This document shows, in pieces, positions 17,602-27,617 of a stretch of DNA of 64,000 nucleotides. Below the pieces are notes generated by a model, which was given only the letters and a program-made list of their open reading frames with translations, was not told where the DNA came from and did not search any database. A program made the translations under genes and the position numbers. Within the stretch, counting starts at the first letter, position 1, and each line of letters begins with the position of its first letter. This stretch comes from Candidatus Pantoea formicae. GTDB lineage: Bacteria; Pseudomonadota; Gammaproteobacteria; Enterobacterales; Enterobacteriaceae. The DNA lies in the NCBI RefSeq assembly GCF_011752625.1, contig NZ_VWXD01000003.1, positions 310,001 through 374,000 of the forward strand, given 5' to 3'.

Positions 17602-17676
17602 TATTTTCCCCTGTTATCAGAATATTACCTTGCCGGGGAAACACGCTAGCACCCTGTTATGACAGTTTTATTTCAT

Positions 17677-17916
17677 TTACTTGCACTGACTCGAACAGTT
17701 TTGTACGCAAATTTGTGCAAGTGAACCGCAGCCGCCGCCGTTGTCATTTTTGCACTGCGATTGCTGTACATAGCAGTTCTGTTGACAGGATGAGAGGTCA
17801 CATTTAGCGGCAACCGGTGTCAGTTGCACGACTTGCGCTTTGCGTTCTGGCTGCCATTGGGTTTGCGCGAAGGCATTAACACTCAATAACAGCGTAAAGA
17901 CCATTATCCACTTCAT
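17677..17916 (-). CDS. Small secreted cysteine-rich peptide
   Basis: 79 residues. The start at 17916 follows GAGGAG and gives a clear signal peptide (MKWIMVFTLLLSVNAFA, cut near residue 17). The mature chain of about 62 residues has eight cysteines packed at 39, 44, 48, 55, 63, 70, 74 and 78. CxxxC pairs occur on both sides, so up to four disulfides could form in the periplasm or outside. I do not recognise the family. It lies 75 bases upstream of the phosphatase gene, possibly in one transcript, but no shared function can be shown. Confidence 0.7.
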   Translation of the reverse strand: MKWIMVFTLLLSVNAFAQTQWQPERKAQVVQLTPVAAKCDLSSCQQNCYVQQSQCKNDNGGGCGSLAQICVQNCSSQCK

Positions 17917-18167
17917 GGGAAGCTCCTCGTAGCGTGAAGCTAAAAGTATGGCGCGTTCATGACCAAATACCACACTGAAACCTTCGATTCAGACAAAGGG
18001 CATAAACGCCCTTAATGCGTGCAAGCCTCCGCACCACATACGTGCATCAATGAAATCATCATTGCACAATAAATTCTTTATATTCATGATGTTAAATCAT
18101 TAACCTCACTTCCACCTCCCTTGGTACAAAAGTTGCAAGCATCCATTGGTAGACAAAGGAGACGGTT

Positions 18168-19325
18168 ATGAAAGCGATAGTCATTGGAGCGGGTATAGGT
18201 GGCATGAGCGCCGCGATTGCGCTCGAGAAAGCGGGATTTGAAACTGCCGTGTTTGAAGCGGTAAAAGAGATGAAGCCGGTGGGTGCGGCGATCTCTATTT
18301 GGCCAAATGGAGTCAAATGCTTGAACGCCTTGGGTATGAAAGAAACCCTGCGCGCGCTGGGCGGCAACATGGCATTTATGGCCTACAACGATGCGCACAG
18401 CGGTAGCACCCTCACCCGTTTCAGTATGTCGCCGTTGGTGCAACAGGTGGGTGAGTACCCGTATCCAGTTGCACGAGCGGAATTACAAGCGATGTTGCTC
18501 GATACCTATGGCCGGTCGCGGATTCAATTTGGCAAACGCGTCACCCAAGTCGAACAGACGGCGACCGGTGTCAGCGCCTGGTTCGACGATGGCAGCCAAG
18601 CCGAAGGTGATTTTCTGGTAGCCGCCGATGGAACACATTCTGTGGTTCGACACTACGTATTGGGTGAAAACGTTGAACGTCGCTATGCCGGTTATGTTAA
18701 CTGGAATGGTTTGGTCAAGGTGGATGAGCGTATCGCACCCGCCGATCAGTGGACTACGTTTGTCGGCGAAGGCAAGCGCGTGTCACTGATGCCAGTCAGT
18801 AATGACCGCTTTTACTTCTTCTTTGACGTACCCCTGCCGAAGGGATTAGCGGAAGATCGGATATCGCTTAAATCAGATTTACAGGGCTACTTCAAAGGCT
18901 GGGCCGCCCCCGTACAACGTCTGATTGACGCCATTAACCCAGAGACCACCAATCGCGTTGAAATTCACGATATCGAACCTTTTAGCCGTTTTGTAAAGGG
19001 GCGCGTCGCGCTGCTGGGCGATGCGGCTCACAGCACGACGCCAGACATTGGACAAGGTGGCTGTGCGGCGATGGAAGATGCCGTGGTACTGGCACAAACG
19101 CTGGCGTCACATTCGCTCGGGATCGAAGATGCACTGCGACGTTACGAAGCACGACGCGTAGAACGCACCAAAGATTTGGTGTTGAAGGCGCGCAAACGCT
19201 GTGATGTGACCCATGCAAAAGATGCCGCAGTGACGGCTGCATGGTATGAGGATTTGAAAAATGAGACCGGCGAGCGGGTGCTGGCCGGTATGTGTGACAC
19301 CATCGAAGGGGGACCGTTGGGTTAA
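18168..19325 (+). CDS. hpxO: FAD-dependent urate hydroxylase
   Basis: 385 residues of the flavin aromatic-hydroxylase class. It has the FAD motif GAGIGGMSAAIAL (7-19), the DG pair at 154-155 and GDAAH at 284-288. Residues reported as catalytic in Klebsiella HpxO fall at the same numbers: Arg204, Tyr216 and Asp293. HpxO turns urate into 5-hydroxyisourate with NADH and O2, replacing uricase in enteric bacteria. Length matches (384 in Klebsiella). The usual hpx partners (hydrolase, decarboxylase, allantoinase) are not in the window, but guaD lies nearby and a purine permease gene is at 34713. Confidence 0.93.
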   Translation: MKAIVIGAGIGGMSAAIALEKAGFETAVFEAVKEMKPVGAAISIWPNGVKCLNALGMKETLRALGGNMAFMAYNDAHSGSTLTRFSMSPLVQQVGEYPYPVARAELQAMLLDTYGRSRIQFGKRVTQVEQTATGVSAWFDDGSQAEGDFLVAADGTHSVVRHYVLGENVERRYAGYVNWNGLVKVDERIAPADQWTTFVGEGKRVSLMPVSNDRFYFFFDVPLPKGLAEDRISLKSDLQGYFKGWAAPVQRLIDAINPETTNRVEIHDIEPFSRFVKGRVALLGDAAHSTTPDIGQGGCAAMEDAVVLAQTLASHSLGIEDALRRYEARRVERTKDLVLKARKRCDVTHAKDAAVTAAWYEDLKNETGERVLAGMCDTIEGGPLG

Positions 19326-19331
19326 ACGGAA

Positions 19332-19353
19332 CGGGCGCATAACGGTGCGCCCG
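19332..19353. terminator. Hairpin between hpxO and dcp
   Basis: An 8-bp stem CGGGCGCA with TGCGCCCG closes a 6-base loop between the convergent hpxO and dcp stops. No long T-run is present on either side, so strength is uncertain. Confidence 0.6.
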
Positions 19354-19358
19354 ATCAA

Positions 19359-21410
19359 CTACGCGTCTTCCAACCCGCGATTTTTCAACATTGGACCGAT
19401 CTCCGGCGCTTTACCACGCCATGCCAGCCATAAATGCTGCAAATCGCTGCTGTTACCGCGCGACAGGATATGCTCACGGAATTGCTGACCGTTCTCGCGG
19501 GTGAGCCCTCCTCGCTCAACAAACGCCTGATAGCCGTCATCTGCCAGCATCTGCGTCCAGATATAGGCGTAATAACCCGCGGCGTAACCCCCTCCCCAAA
19601 TGTGGCGGAAGTAGCTGGAACGATAACGTGGCGGCACAGCGGCCAACGCCATGTTCTCGGCGGACAGCGCCTGTAACTCAAAGTGGCTGACGTCCTGCGG
19701 GTTATCTTGTGTAGTCAGCGAATGCCATTGCAGGTCCAGTAACGCTGCCGCCAGCAGTTCACTCATGTCATAGCCTTTATTGAACTTCGACGCTCGAACC
19801 ATCTTCTCACGCAGCTCAGCGGGCATGGCTTCACCGCTTTGATAATGGCGCGCATAGTTGGCAAACACCGCTTCGTTGCTGGCCCAATGCTCATTAATCT
19901 GTGACGGAAACTCGACAAAATCACGAGGTGTGGCAGTGCCTGACAGGCTTGGATAGCGCTGTGAAGCGAACAAACCATGCAGCGCATGGCCAAACTCGTG
20001 GAACAGCGTGATCACCTCATCCCAACTTAGCAGCGCCGGTTGGCCCGCCTGAGGTTTGGTGTAGTTACACACGTTGTAAATCACCGGCTTGGTCGCGAGC
20101 AATGTTGTTTGATCAACGAAGTTGCTCATCCAGGCGCCACCACTTTTGTTGTCGCGTTTGTATAAATCTGTGTAGAACAGCGCGAGTGGCGTGTCATCAG
20201 CATCAAAAATTTCATACACGTTGACGTCTGGATGATAGACCGGCAAGTCATGACGCTGATGGAATCGAATGCCAAACAATTGACTGGCGGACCAGAAGAC
20301 ACCTCTCTCCAGTACGCTGTTTAGTTCAAAGTAGGGGCGGATTTGGCTCTCATCTAACGCGTATTTAGCCTTACGCACCTGCTCAGCATAAAAACTCCAG
20401 TCCCATGCCCGTAATGTGAAGCTATGGTGCTGCTGTTCAATGGCTTGCTGAATATCGGCGGCCTCACTCTCGGCGCGTGCGCGGGCAGCTGGCACGATAT
20501 TCCGCATAAAGCTGAAGGCAGCATCCGGTGTTTTCGCCATCTGATCTTGCATACTCCACTCTGCATAGGTGTTGAAACCTAACAGGTTCGCTTGTTGTGC
20601 GCGGAGTTGCGCCATGCGTAACACAATGGCGCGAGTATCGTTATCATCCCCTTGCTCGCTGCGCGTCAGTGCCTGATTGAAAAGCGCCTCACGCGTAGCT
20701 CGGACTTCCAGTGACTGTAATGCCGGTTGCTGCGTGGTATTTTGCAGTGGCAGCAGCCATTCTCCACTCAACCCTCGCGATTCTGCTGCGGCTTTAGCAT
20801 GCGCCAGCTCCTCTTCACTCAGTCCAGCCAGCGCCACAGGACTGCTTACGGTGTAGGCCCCCGCTTTCGTTGCCGCCAGGAGTTTATTACCGAAACGAGT
20901 GCTGAGGGTGGCTAACTCCTGATTGCAGGCACGTAGCCGCTCTTTATCGACGTTATTCAGGCTTGCCCCAGCAAGCTGGAACTGTTGCCAGGTGACTTCC
21001 ACCAGGCGCATAGCTTCTGCGTCAGGGCATTGTGAGCCACGATGCTGATAAACACTGTCGAGGCGGGCAAATAGCTGACTATTGAGATGGATTTCATCAC
21101 TCAGCGCGGTGAGCTTTGGCGTGATTAACTCATCAATCTCCTGGAGACGATCGCTGGTGTTCGCCGATGTCATGGCACCAAACACCATATTGACGCGTTT
21201 CAGCAGTTGGCCACAACGTTCTAACGCCTCATAGGTGTTGGCGAAGGTTGCAGGTTCACTATTGCTGGCAATCGCTGCGACCTCCTGCCGTTTCTCTTCG
21301 ATACCGGCTTCCAGCGCAGGCAGAAAATCCTCTTCCTGAATGAGATCAAACGGCGGGGTTTGATAAGGCAAGGGACTGACGGTAAAAAACGGATTAACGC
21401 GTGAAGTCAT
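19359..21410 (-). CDS. dcp: Peptidyl-dipeptidase Dcp (M3 zinc peptidase)
   Basis: 683 residues, the usual length of Dcp. The zinc-binding motif HEFGH lies at 471-475 in VITLFHEFGHALHGLF, with the third ligand Glu expected shortly after. Other family marks are SGAWMSNFVDQ and the C-terminal FRHIWGGGYAAGYYAYIW. It removes dipeptides from the C-terminus of peptides in the cytoplasm or periplasm. In E. coli dcp is adjacent to ydfG; here guaD, a hydrolase and a chemoreceptor gene separate them, suggesting insertion into an ancestral block. Confidence 0.95.
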   Translation of the reverse strand: MTSRVNPFFTVSPLPYQTPPFDLIQEEDFLPALEAGIEEKRQEVAAIASNSEPATFANTYEALERCGQLLKRVNMVFGAMTSANTSDRLQEIDELITPKLTALSDEIHLNSQLFARLDSVYQHRGSQCPDAEAMRLVEVTWQQFQLAGASLNNVDKERLRACNQELATLSTRFGNKLLAATKAGAYTVSSPVALAGLSEEELAHAKAAAESRGLSGEWLLPLQNTTQQPALQSLEVRATREALFNQALTRSEQGDDNDTRAIVLRMAQLRAQQANLLGFNTYAEWSMQDQMAKTPDAAFSFMRNIVPAARARAESEAADIQQAIEQQHHSFTLRAWDWSFYAEQVRKAKYALDESQIRPYFELNSVLERGVFWSASQLFGIRFHQRHDLPVYHPDVNVYEIFDADDTPLALFYTDLYKRDNKSGGAWMSNFVDQTTLLATKPVIYNVCNYTKPQAGQPALLSWDEVITLFHEFGHALHGLFASQRYPSLSGTATPRDFVEFPSQINEHWASNEAVFANYARHYQSGEAMPAELREKMVRASKFNKGYDMSELLAAALLDLQWHSLTTQDNPQDVSHFELQALSAENMALAAVPPRYRSSYFRHIWGGGYAAGYYAYIWTQMLADDGYQAFVERGGLTRENGQQFREHILSRGNSSDLQHLWLAWRGKAPEIGPMLKNRGLEDA

Positions 21411-21459
21411 TATCGCTCCTGATAATCAGCAACGCCACAACCGGTGCGGCGGGATGCTT

Positions 21460-22818
21460 CTATCCTGGCAGTTTCGACGGCTGGCAACAACCTTCTACAG
21501 GCTGATGTGTTTCCTGCTGCCATACGGGCTTGCCGCTGACCCAGGTTTGATAAATATTGCGATCGTCGCCCAGCGTCATCATCACAAATAACCGTTCCCA
21601 GATGTCTTTACTATTGTCACTGCGCAGTTTTTGCAGAGGGGAGACTGCCGGGTCAATCACGACAAAATCAGCCTCTTTACCGGCGTTGAAATTGCCTATT
21701 TTGTCATCCAAGTCCAGCGCATGCGCGCCACCCAAGGTCGCATGATAAAAGGCCTCGCAGGCACTGAGCTTGTACTGCTGCAGTTGTCCTACTTTGTAAG
21801 CCTCACCCAGCGTTTGCAGCATATTGAACGTGGTACCCGCCCCCACATCCGTACCGATGCCCATACGCACCCCCTGTTGCCAGCAGCGTTTGATATTGAA
21901 CAGACCACTGCCGAGGAACAAGTTTGACGTCGGACAAAAGGCGATAGAAGAATCAGTATCGTGCAGGCATTGCCATTCACTTTCCTCAAGATGCAAACAG
22001 TGCGCAAACACGCTGCGTTTGCCGGTGAGCTGATGCTGGTGATACACATCCAGATAACCGTCGTGCTCAGGGAATAAAGCATTAACCCACGCAATTTCCT
22101 GCTGGTTCTCGCTGAGATGGGTATGTAGCCAGGTGTCTGGGAAAGCTTCACGCAGTTGCCGCACCTTCTCCAGCAGTTCAGGTGATGAGGTGGGCGCAAA
22201 GCGCGGTGTCAGCGCATAGCTTAGGCGACCCCGATGATGCCAACGCTCAATCAACGCTTTAGTCTGCTGATAACTCTCTTCTGGTGTTTCAGTCAGATAG
22301 TCAGGTGCATTGCGGTCCATCATCACTTTTCCCGCAATCAGCCGCATGTCCAGTTTTTCCGCCGCACTAAATAGCGCGTCCACGGACTGAGGATGGACGG
22401 TGCCAAACACTAAGGCACTGGTCGTACCGTTTGCCAGCAATTGTTGTAAGAAAAAGGCGGACATCTGCTCAGCATGATCGGGGCAGTGATATTGGCTTTC
22501 CACCGGAAAAGTATATTGATTCAACCATTCCAGTAATTGCTCACCAAAAGCACCTATCATCTCCGTTTGCGGATAATGAATATGTGTGTCGATAAAGCCT
22601 GGGACGATCAGTTTGCCGCGCAGATCGATGACCTGCGTAACATCAACTCGCCCTTCTGCGATCTCCCAACTTTCCAGCGTGACCACTTTGCCCTCACGCA
22701 ACGTCAGCAGGCCATCTTCGAGATAGCGCGCGTTGGCGAGGATGTCATCTGGCTGGGTAGCCAGAGCGGTAATATCAAAAAAGCTAGCGCGCAGCAGAGT
22801 TTCAGAGACGTAAGGCAT
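21460..22818 (-). CDS. guaD: Guanine deaminase
   Basis: 452 residues of the amidohydrolase superfamily. Metal-site motifs include PGFIDTHIHYPQ (near 70) and a later HTHLSENQQEI and GIGTDVGAGTTFNMLQTL, the last matching guanine deaminases closely. It converts guanine to xanthine and ammonia. The start at 22818 is preferred over further-upstream starts because AAGGA lies 7 bases before it and the preceding residues do not fit the family. It lies 49 bases from dcp on the same strand. With hpxO it points to purine breakdown through xanthine and urate. Confidence 0.92.
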   Translation of the reverse strand: MPYVSETLLRASFFDITALATQPDDILANARYLEDGLLTLREGKVVTLESWEIAEGRVDVTQVIDLRGKLIVPGFIDTHIHYPQTEMIGAFGEQLLEWLNQYTFPVESQYHCPDHAEQMSAFFLQQLLANGTTSALVFGTVHPQSVDALFSAAEKLDMRLIAGKVMMDRNAPDYLTETPEESYQQTKALIERWHHRGRLSYALTPRFAPTSSPELLEKVRQLREAFPDTWLHTHLSENQQEIAWVNALFPEHDGYLDVYHQHQLTGKRSVFAHCLHLEESEWQCLHDTDSSIAFCPTSNLFLGSGLFNIKRCWQQGVRMGIGTDVGAGTTFNMLQTLGEAYKVGQLQQYKLSACEAFYHATLGGAHALDLDDKIGNFNAGKEADFVVIDPAVSPLQKLRSDNSKDIWERLFVMMTLGDDRNIYQTWVSGKPVWQQETHQPVEGCCQPSKLPG

Positions 22819-23324
22819 AGCGATTCCTTGGACCATGTCGTTGCAGAAGATTGCCTTAAGAGCAATTTGCAAGAGACATGCCAAACAAAGAAAAATAGCT
22901 TTTGTTTTCAATGAGCTAAATTTAGGCGCGCAAACGAATGCGCAAACGGTTGCCTCCTTGGACAAACTTAAAGCTCTGAGGATTCACGCTTAAAAGGGGT
23001 AACAGGAAGATGATGATGCGCCAACAATGTGCAAAGCTGCACGATTCCGGTGCAAAGCAACACTTCAGTAAATCCGTGGGGTTTTCATTTAAACAGCAGA
23101 AGAAAAGTGCAAGGAGCTAAACATAGCTCCCTTCAATTAAAAGGAGAATCACTGCCATATGTATTAGCTTAAGAAAAACCGGATGAAAATCGTCTTGTTA
23201 AAACTCAAAAAGAAAGATTATTGTCTGCTTTTCTTTTAATGCCGTTGATATTAATTGGGATTTATCTCTTTAAAAACTAATATCTGGCTTCCAGGGAACC
23301 GCAAATCACATAAGAGCGACATTT
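22819..23324. other. 506-bp gene-free stretch upstream of guaD
   Basis: It holds the promoter region of guaD on one side and of the hydrolase gene on the other. TGCAAAGC occurs twice near 23032-23060, once inside the palindrome TGCAAAGCTGCA. A 35-codon open frame at 23173-23280 resembles a membrane peptide but lacks a usable start codon. No RNA gene or mobile element was recognised. Confidence 0.5.
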
Positions 23325-24380
23325 ATGTTTAATCGCATGATATCAGGAGTGGCGAGTGCCATTCTGTTAACCTTGTCACCAATGACACACGCCGCCAGTC
23401 AATTACCTACCCCGCAAGAGGCAGACTGGGTGGCAAAAGAATTTCGCTTTAACAGCGGTGAAAAACTCAATGATCTGCGTATCCACTATATAACACTGGG
23501 TGATAAGAATAAACCAGCGGTATTATTACTACACGGTACTAACCAACCTTTGAGCGCCTTTCTCGCCCCAGGATTTGCAGCAGAACTCTTTGGTCCAGGG
23601 CAGGCACTCGATATCAGCAAATACTTCATCATTATTCCCGAAGGGATTGGGTCAGGAAAATCAACTAAACCTTCCGATGGCTTAAAGATGGCTTTTCCGC
23701 ACTACGATTATGACGATATGGTGACCGCACAATATCGGTTAATTAAAGAAGGTTTGGGGATCTCGCATCTACGCCTCGTAATGGGGTATTCAATGGGTGG
23801 CATGCAGACCTGGTTGTGGGGGGAAAAGTACCCGACCATGATGGATAAGCTGGTGCCGATGGCTTCGCAACCTAACGAGTTGTCTGGGCGCAACTGGATG
23901 CTACGTCGCATGTTGATTGAATCGATTAAAGGCGACCCGGCTTGGGCTGAAGGGAATTATCAGCAGCAACCCCCTGCGCTGAAAACGGCGAATATTATGT
24001 TCAGTATTGCGACCACAGGCGGCACGCTGGCTTATCAGCACAAAGCCCCTACTCACGCCTTAGCCGATAAACTGGTGGATGAACGTCTCGCTGCGCCGGT
24101 TACGGCAGATGCCAACGATTTCATTTATATCTGGAACTCATCCGCAAATTATAACGCGATGCCCAACTTGAGCCGTATTACTGCGCCCATGCTCATTATT
24201 AATTCCGCGGACGACGAGCGAAACCCCGTTGAAACCGGCATTTTGCAAGGAGAGTTACATCAGATTAAACATGCCGAGTTATTTGTTATACCGGCAAGTG
24301 CTGAAACCAGCGGGCACGGCACCATGATGCAAGCCAAGTTTTATCATCAGAAGCTGCAAAATTTCATGGCAAAAGACTAA
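23325..24380 (+). CDS. Periplasmic alpha/beta-fold hydrolase (MetX-like group)
   Basis: 351 residues. It has a signal peptide (SAILLTLSPMTHAASQ, cut near 24) and an alpha/beta hydrolase core: oxyanion strand LLLHGTNQPL, nucleophile elbow GYSMGG with catalytic Ser, and the acid and His candidates in INSADDERNPVE and SGHGTMM. The sequence resembles homoserine-acetyltransferase-like hydrolases, but export makes amino-acid biosynthesis unlikely; a secreted esterase role is more plausible. The substrate is unknown. The ribosome site is weak at this start, and Met5 is an alternative. It is followed by a chemoreceptor gene. Confidence 0.8.
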   Translation: MFNRMISGVASAILLTLSPMTHAASQLPTPQEADWVAKEFRFNSGEKLNDLRIHYITLGDKNKPAVLLLHGTNQPLSAFLAPGFAAELFGPGQALDISKYFIIIPEGIGSGKSTKPSDGLKMAFPHYDYDDMVTAQYRLIKEGLGISHLRLVMGYSMGGMQTWLWGEKYPTMMDKLVPMASQPNELSGRNWMLRRMLIESIKGDPAWAEGNYQQQPPALKTANIMFSIATTGGTLAYQHKAPTHALADKLVDERLAAPVTADANDFIYIWNSSANYNAMPNLSRITAPMLIINSADDERNPVETGILQGELHQIKHAELFVIPASAETSGHGTMMQAKFYHQKLQNFMAKD

Positions 24381-24499
24381 AAACGTCAAATTAAGCATGA
24401 TTTAAGTTAACGATTAAGAAGTCACAAATGTGGCTTCTTGGTGCGTTAATTTATCAACATTTATCATCTCGCTATTTTATCAATATCAGGGAATACACG

Positions 24500-26119
24500 A
24501 TGTTTCGAAGGATAAAGATTCGCACAGCACTGAGCATGATGGTTTTTTCATTGACCGCATTACTGTTGTTCGTCGGTATATTGGGATTGGTTGCCGTCCA
24601 GTCCGGTAATAAATCCTTTGCCACTGTGGATACAGAGGTATTGCCAGGTCTGGTCGCACTGAATGAGAGCTCAGAATTATTATTACGTGGGCGACTGGAC
24701 TTACGTCTCTATGAATCGCTCGTCGGCAACGGCGACACTGCAAAAGCCAAAATTGCACTCGAACGTGCCAGAGGCAAGATAGATAACGCCAGTGCTAAAT
24801 GGCAGGAATACCTGAAGTATCCGCAATCTTCAGCAGAGAAACCGATTGCGGCTGAAATGGCCTCAACACGTGAAGCGCTAATGAAGGAATTCATTAATCC
24901 GGCATTTGATGCGCTGGAAGCGGGTAAATTGGATGAGTACCGCCAGCGCGCTGGAAAATCAACGGCGCTGTATGGTGCGTTCGATCAGGCTTCAAAGGCG
25001 CTGGTCGCCTTTAAATTAAAAAGTATTGATGTCGCTTATGATGACTCCAGTGCCCGAGTAAAGCGTATGGAGTTTACGCTATACTTCTGTATCGCTTGTG
25101 CGCTGGTGCTTGCAGGGCTGGCTTGGTCAGTGATGACCAATCTGATTGTGAAACCACTTAACCATGTGATTACGGTATTTGACCGTATAGCAGAAGGCGA
25201 TTTACGCGCACGTATCGATATCTCCGGTAAAAATGAAATTGCTCAACTCTTCGCGGCAGTACAGCGTATGCGTGATGGGTTGGAAAATATGGTGCTAATG
25301 GTACGCAATGGTACAAACGCTATCGGCACCGGTGTGGAAGAAATTGCCATCGGCAATATCGATCTTTCCAGCCGTACTGAACAGCAGGCTGCCTCGCTGG
25401 ACGAAACCGCCTCCAGCATGGAGCAGATCATGGCGACGGTGCAAAATAACGAAGATAACACCCGCAAAGCCAATGCCCTTTCTCAGAAGGCCTCGGACTC
25501 GGCTTCTCGTGGCGCAAATGTCGTATCCGAAGTCGTGGCGACCATGAGTTCAATCGAGAAAAGCTCAGCAAAAATTGGTGACATTGTTGGGGTGATTGAC
25601 GGTATAGCCTTCCAGACAAACCTGCTGGCCTTAAATGCTGCGGTTGAAGCGGCGCGTGCCGGTGAAGCAGGACGCGGATTTGCTGTTGTGGCCTCGGAGG
25701 TCCGGGTACTCGCCCAGCGCAGTGCCACTGCCGCCAAGGAAATTGGCAGTATGATCAATCACTCGTTGAGCAATATTGAGCAGGGCTCAGGATTAGTCAA
25801 AGATGCCGGAGTCACCATGAATGAGGTTATGCTCGATGTGAAGAAAGTCGTCGAGATCATGGATGAAGTGATGCTGGCCTCAGGGGAACAGACGCGTGGC
25901 ATTTCACAGATTAATATCGCCATTCAACAGATGGACGGCGTGACTCAGCAAAATGCTTCCTTGGTTTCCGAGGTGGCAACAGCGGCCAGCTCGCTGCAAC
26001 AGCAGGTCGTGAACTTGCAACAGTCCGTGACTCAGTTCCAGGTTGATGATGACAAAACAGCGTTAGCCGCTGACCTCTATTCAGGTTCACAGGATCTGGC
26101 GCTGATCAACATCCGCTAA
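24500..26119 (+). CDS. Methyl-accepting chemotaxis protein
   Basis: 539 residues. It has an N-terminal transmembrane helix (about 10-33, [20 protein letters not shown]), a periplasmic four-helix ligand domain with an [15 protein letters not shown] stretch typical of Tar-like sensors, a second helix near 195-215, a HAMP domain, and the conserved hairpin tip [35 protein letters not shown]. It senses a small ligand and controls CheA. No CheR-tethering pentapeptide ends the protein. The start at 24500 is chosen because the preceding residues are not family-like and AGG lies 10 bases upstream. Confidence 0.9.
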   Translation: MFRRIKIRTALSMMVFSLTALLLFVGILGLVAVQSGNKSFATVDTEVLPGLVALNESSELLLRGRLDLRLYESLVGNGDTAKAKIALERARGKIDNASAKWQEYLKYPQSSAEKPIAAEMASTREALMKEFINPAFDALEAGKLDEYRQRAGKSTALYGAFDQASKALVAFKLKSIDVAYDDSSARVKRMEFTLYFCIACALVLAGLAWSVMTNLIVKPLNHVITVFDRIAEGDLRARIDISGKNEIAQLFAAVQRMRDGLENMVLMVRNGTNAIGTGVEEIAIGNIDLSSRTEQQAASLDETASSMEQIMATVQNNEDNTRKANALSQKASDSASRGANVVSEVVATMSSIEKSSAKIGDIVGVIDGIAFQTNLLALNAAVEAARAGEAGRGFAVVASEVRVLAQRSATAAKEIGSMINHSLSNIEQGSGLVKDAGVTMNEVMLDVKKVVEIMDEVMLASGEQTRGISQINIAIQQMDGVTQQNASLVSEVATAASSLQQQVVNLQQSVTQFQVDDDKTALAADLYSGSQDLALINIR

Positions 26120-26131
26120 GCAATATGACTG

Positions 26132-26159
26132 AGGCCGTAGCCGCACCCCGGTACGGCCT
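26132..26159 (+). terminator. Hairpin after chemoreceptor gene
   Basis: A 7-bp stem (AGGCCGT with ACGGCCT) begins 12 bases after the chemoreceptor stop. Only a short T-containing tail follows, so it is a moderate candidate. Confidence 0.5.
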
Positions 26160-26377
26160 TACTATCCCCGCTGCTTTACAACCATCAATTTCTTATTTGT
26201 CATCGTGTTAGATTCTGTGGCATGAATATTCCATCGCAAAACAAACTTGGTTGACATCACCAATCCGTAACTGGCAACTTAATCACTATGTGCCTCTACG
26301 CCTCTTTTACTTTCATGATTTTTTAAGATGAAAATCAATCAGTTAATTTCAAATGCAATTCTTTAAGGAACAGTGAG

Positions 26378-27124
26378 ATGATTATTTTTGTTACAGGTGC
26401 CACTGCCGGTTTTGGTCAAAGTATTACCCGCCGCTTCATTGCCACAGGTCACAAAGTGATCGCCAGCGGACGTCGCGCTGAACGTTTGAAAGAATTGAAA
26501 GATGAGCTGGGAGACAATCTGTATACCGTTCAGCTGGACGTGCGTAATCGTGCGGCTATCGATGAAGCGATTGAGGCTTTGCCTGCTGAATGGCGCGATA
26601 TTGATGTGCTGGTGAACAATGCTGGACTGGCGTTGGGTGTCGAACCGGCGCACAAAGCGAACATTGAAGACTGGGAAAACATGATCGACACCAATAACAA
26701 AGGGTTGGTGTATATGACGCGTGCCGTACTCCCTGCCATGGTTGAACGCAACGTCGGGCATATTGTGAACATAGGTTCCATCGCCGGTAGCTGGCCTTAT
26801 CTCGGTGGGAACGTTTACGGCGCCACCAAAGCTTTCGTGCGTCAGTTCAGCCTTAACCTGCGTACCGATTTACATGGCACCGCACTGCGCGTCACCGATA
26901 TTGAGCCCGGCTTAGTCGGCGGCACCGAATTCTCTAATGTGCGTTTCAAAGGCGATGATGGCCGCGCCGATGCGGTATACGAAGGCACTACCGCGCTGAC
27001 CGCAGAAGATGTGACTGAAGCGGTTTACTGGGTGACCACACTGCCTAAGCACGTCAACATCAACACGTTGGAAATCATGCCGGTTGCACAGACGCTTGCC
27101 GGTTTGAAAGTGCACAAGGGCTGA
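26378..27124 (+). CDS. ydfG: NADP-dependent 3-hydroxy acid dehydrogenase
   Basis: 248 residues, a classical short-chain dehydrogenase. The cofactor loop TGATAGFGQSI is at 7-17, NNAG follows the fourth strand, and catalytic Ser, Tyr and Lys sit in NIGSIAGSWPYLGGNVYGATK. The close fit to YdfG (serine, threonine and 3-hydroxyisobutyrate oxidation; malonic semialdehyde reduction) is also supported by synteny with dcp and ynfA. AAGGA precedes the ATG by 9 bases. It ends at a hairpin shared with the convergent ynfA. Confidence 0.93.
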   Translation: MIIFVTGATAGFGQSITRRFIATGHKVIASGRRAERLKELKDELGDNLYTVQLDVRNRAAIDEAIEALPAEWRDIDVLVNNAGLALGVEPAHKANIEDWENMIDTNNKGLVYMTRAVLPAMVERNVGHIVNIGSIAGSWPYLGGNVYGATKAFVRQFSLNLRTDLHGTALRVTDIEPGLVGGTEFSNVRFKGDDGRADAVYEGTTALTAEDVTEAVYWVTTLPKHVNINTLEIMPVAQTLAGLKVHKG

Positions 27125-27133
27125 TATTGACTC

Positions 27134-27158
27134 AGGGCGCACCTGCGGTGTGCGCCCT
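27134..27158. terminator. Hairpin between ydfG and ynfA
   Basis: An 8-bp stem AGGGCGCA with TGCGCCCT closes a 9-base loop. The right arm overlaps the last codon of ynfA, and the left arm begins 10 bases after the ydfG stop. Confidence 0.6.
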
Positions 27159-27486
27159 ACGCGCGACCCCATCCGGTGACAATGATCAGCATGCCACTAA
27201 ACGCCACCAACGCCCCAACCCAATCCCATGCACTTAATTTGACGCCATCGACTACGCGCAACCATATCAGCGCCGTCATGACATAGACACCACCGTAGGC
27301 CGCATAAACCCGTCCACTGGCAGCGGGATGTAACGTCAGAAGCCAGACAAACAGTGCCAGGCTGGTCGCCGCAGGCACCAATAACCACGCCGTCATCCCC
27401 TTCTTCAACCACAGCCACGGCAGAAAACAGCCAACAATTTCTGCGATCGCAGTGATAAAAAACAGTAACGCGGTTTTCACCAGCAT
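27157..27486 (-). CDS. ynfA: Small multidrug-like membrane protein YnfA
   Basis: 109 residues with four transmembrane helices and the family (UPF0060) marks [12 protein letters not shown] and [20 protein letters not shown]. Members resemble small multidrug resistance exporters and sit in the inner membrane; the natural substrate is unclear. Neighbours ydfG and ynfB fit the enteric gene order. Confidence 0.92.
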   Translation of the reverse strand: MLVKTALLFFITAIAEIVGCFLPWLWLKKGMTAWLLVPAATSLALFVWLLTLHPAASGRVYAAYGGVYVMTALIWLRVVDGVKLSAWDWVGALVAFSGMLIIVTGWGRA

Positions 27487-27617
27487 ATAAATTCTCTCTC
27501 TAGCCTAAACAGACGGCTCACCGCTGGTGAGCAAAGAAGCAGCGATGATATACTAGCGCCCAAGGTTGTTACAGCCGCTTTTCCCGGCTGGGCTGTTGTT
27601 AACTAAAGGAAATGACA

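Noticed and set aside
23173..23280. 35-codon frame ending in a hydrophobic helix (possible small membrane peptide or toxin)
   Set aside because: No ATG or GTG opens it. AAGGAG and an ATG occur nearby, but in a frame that stops after two codons. At best a remnant.
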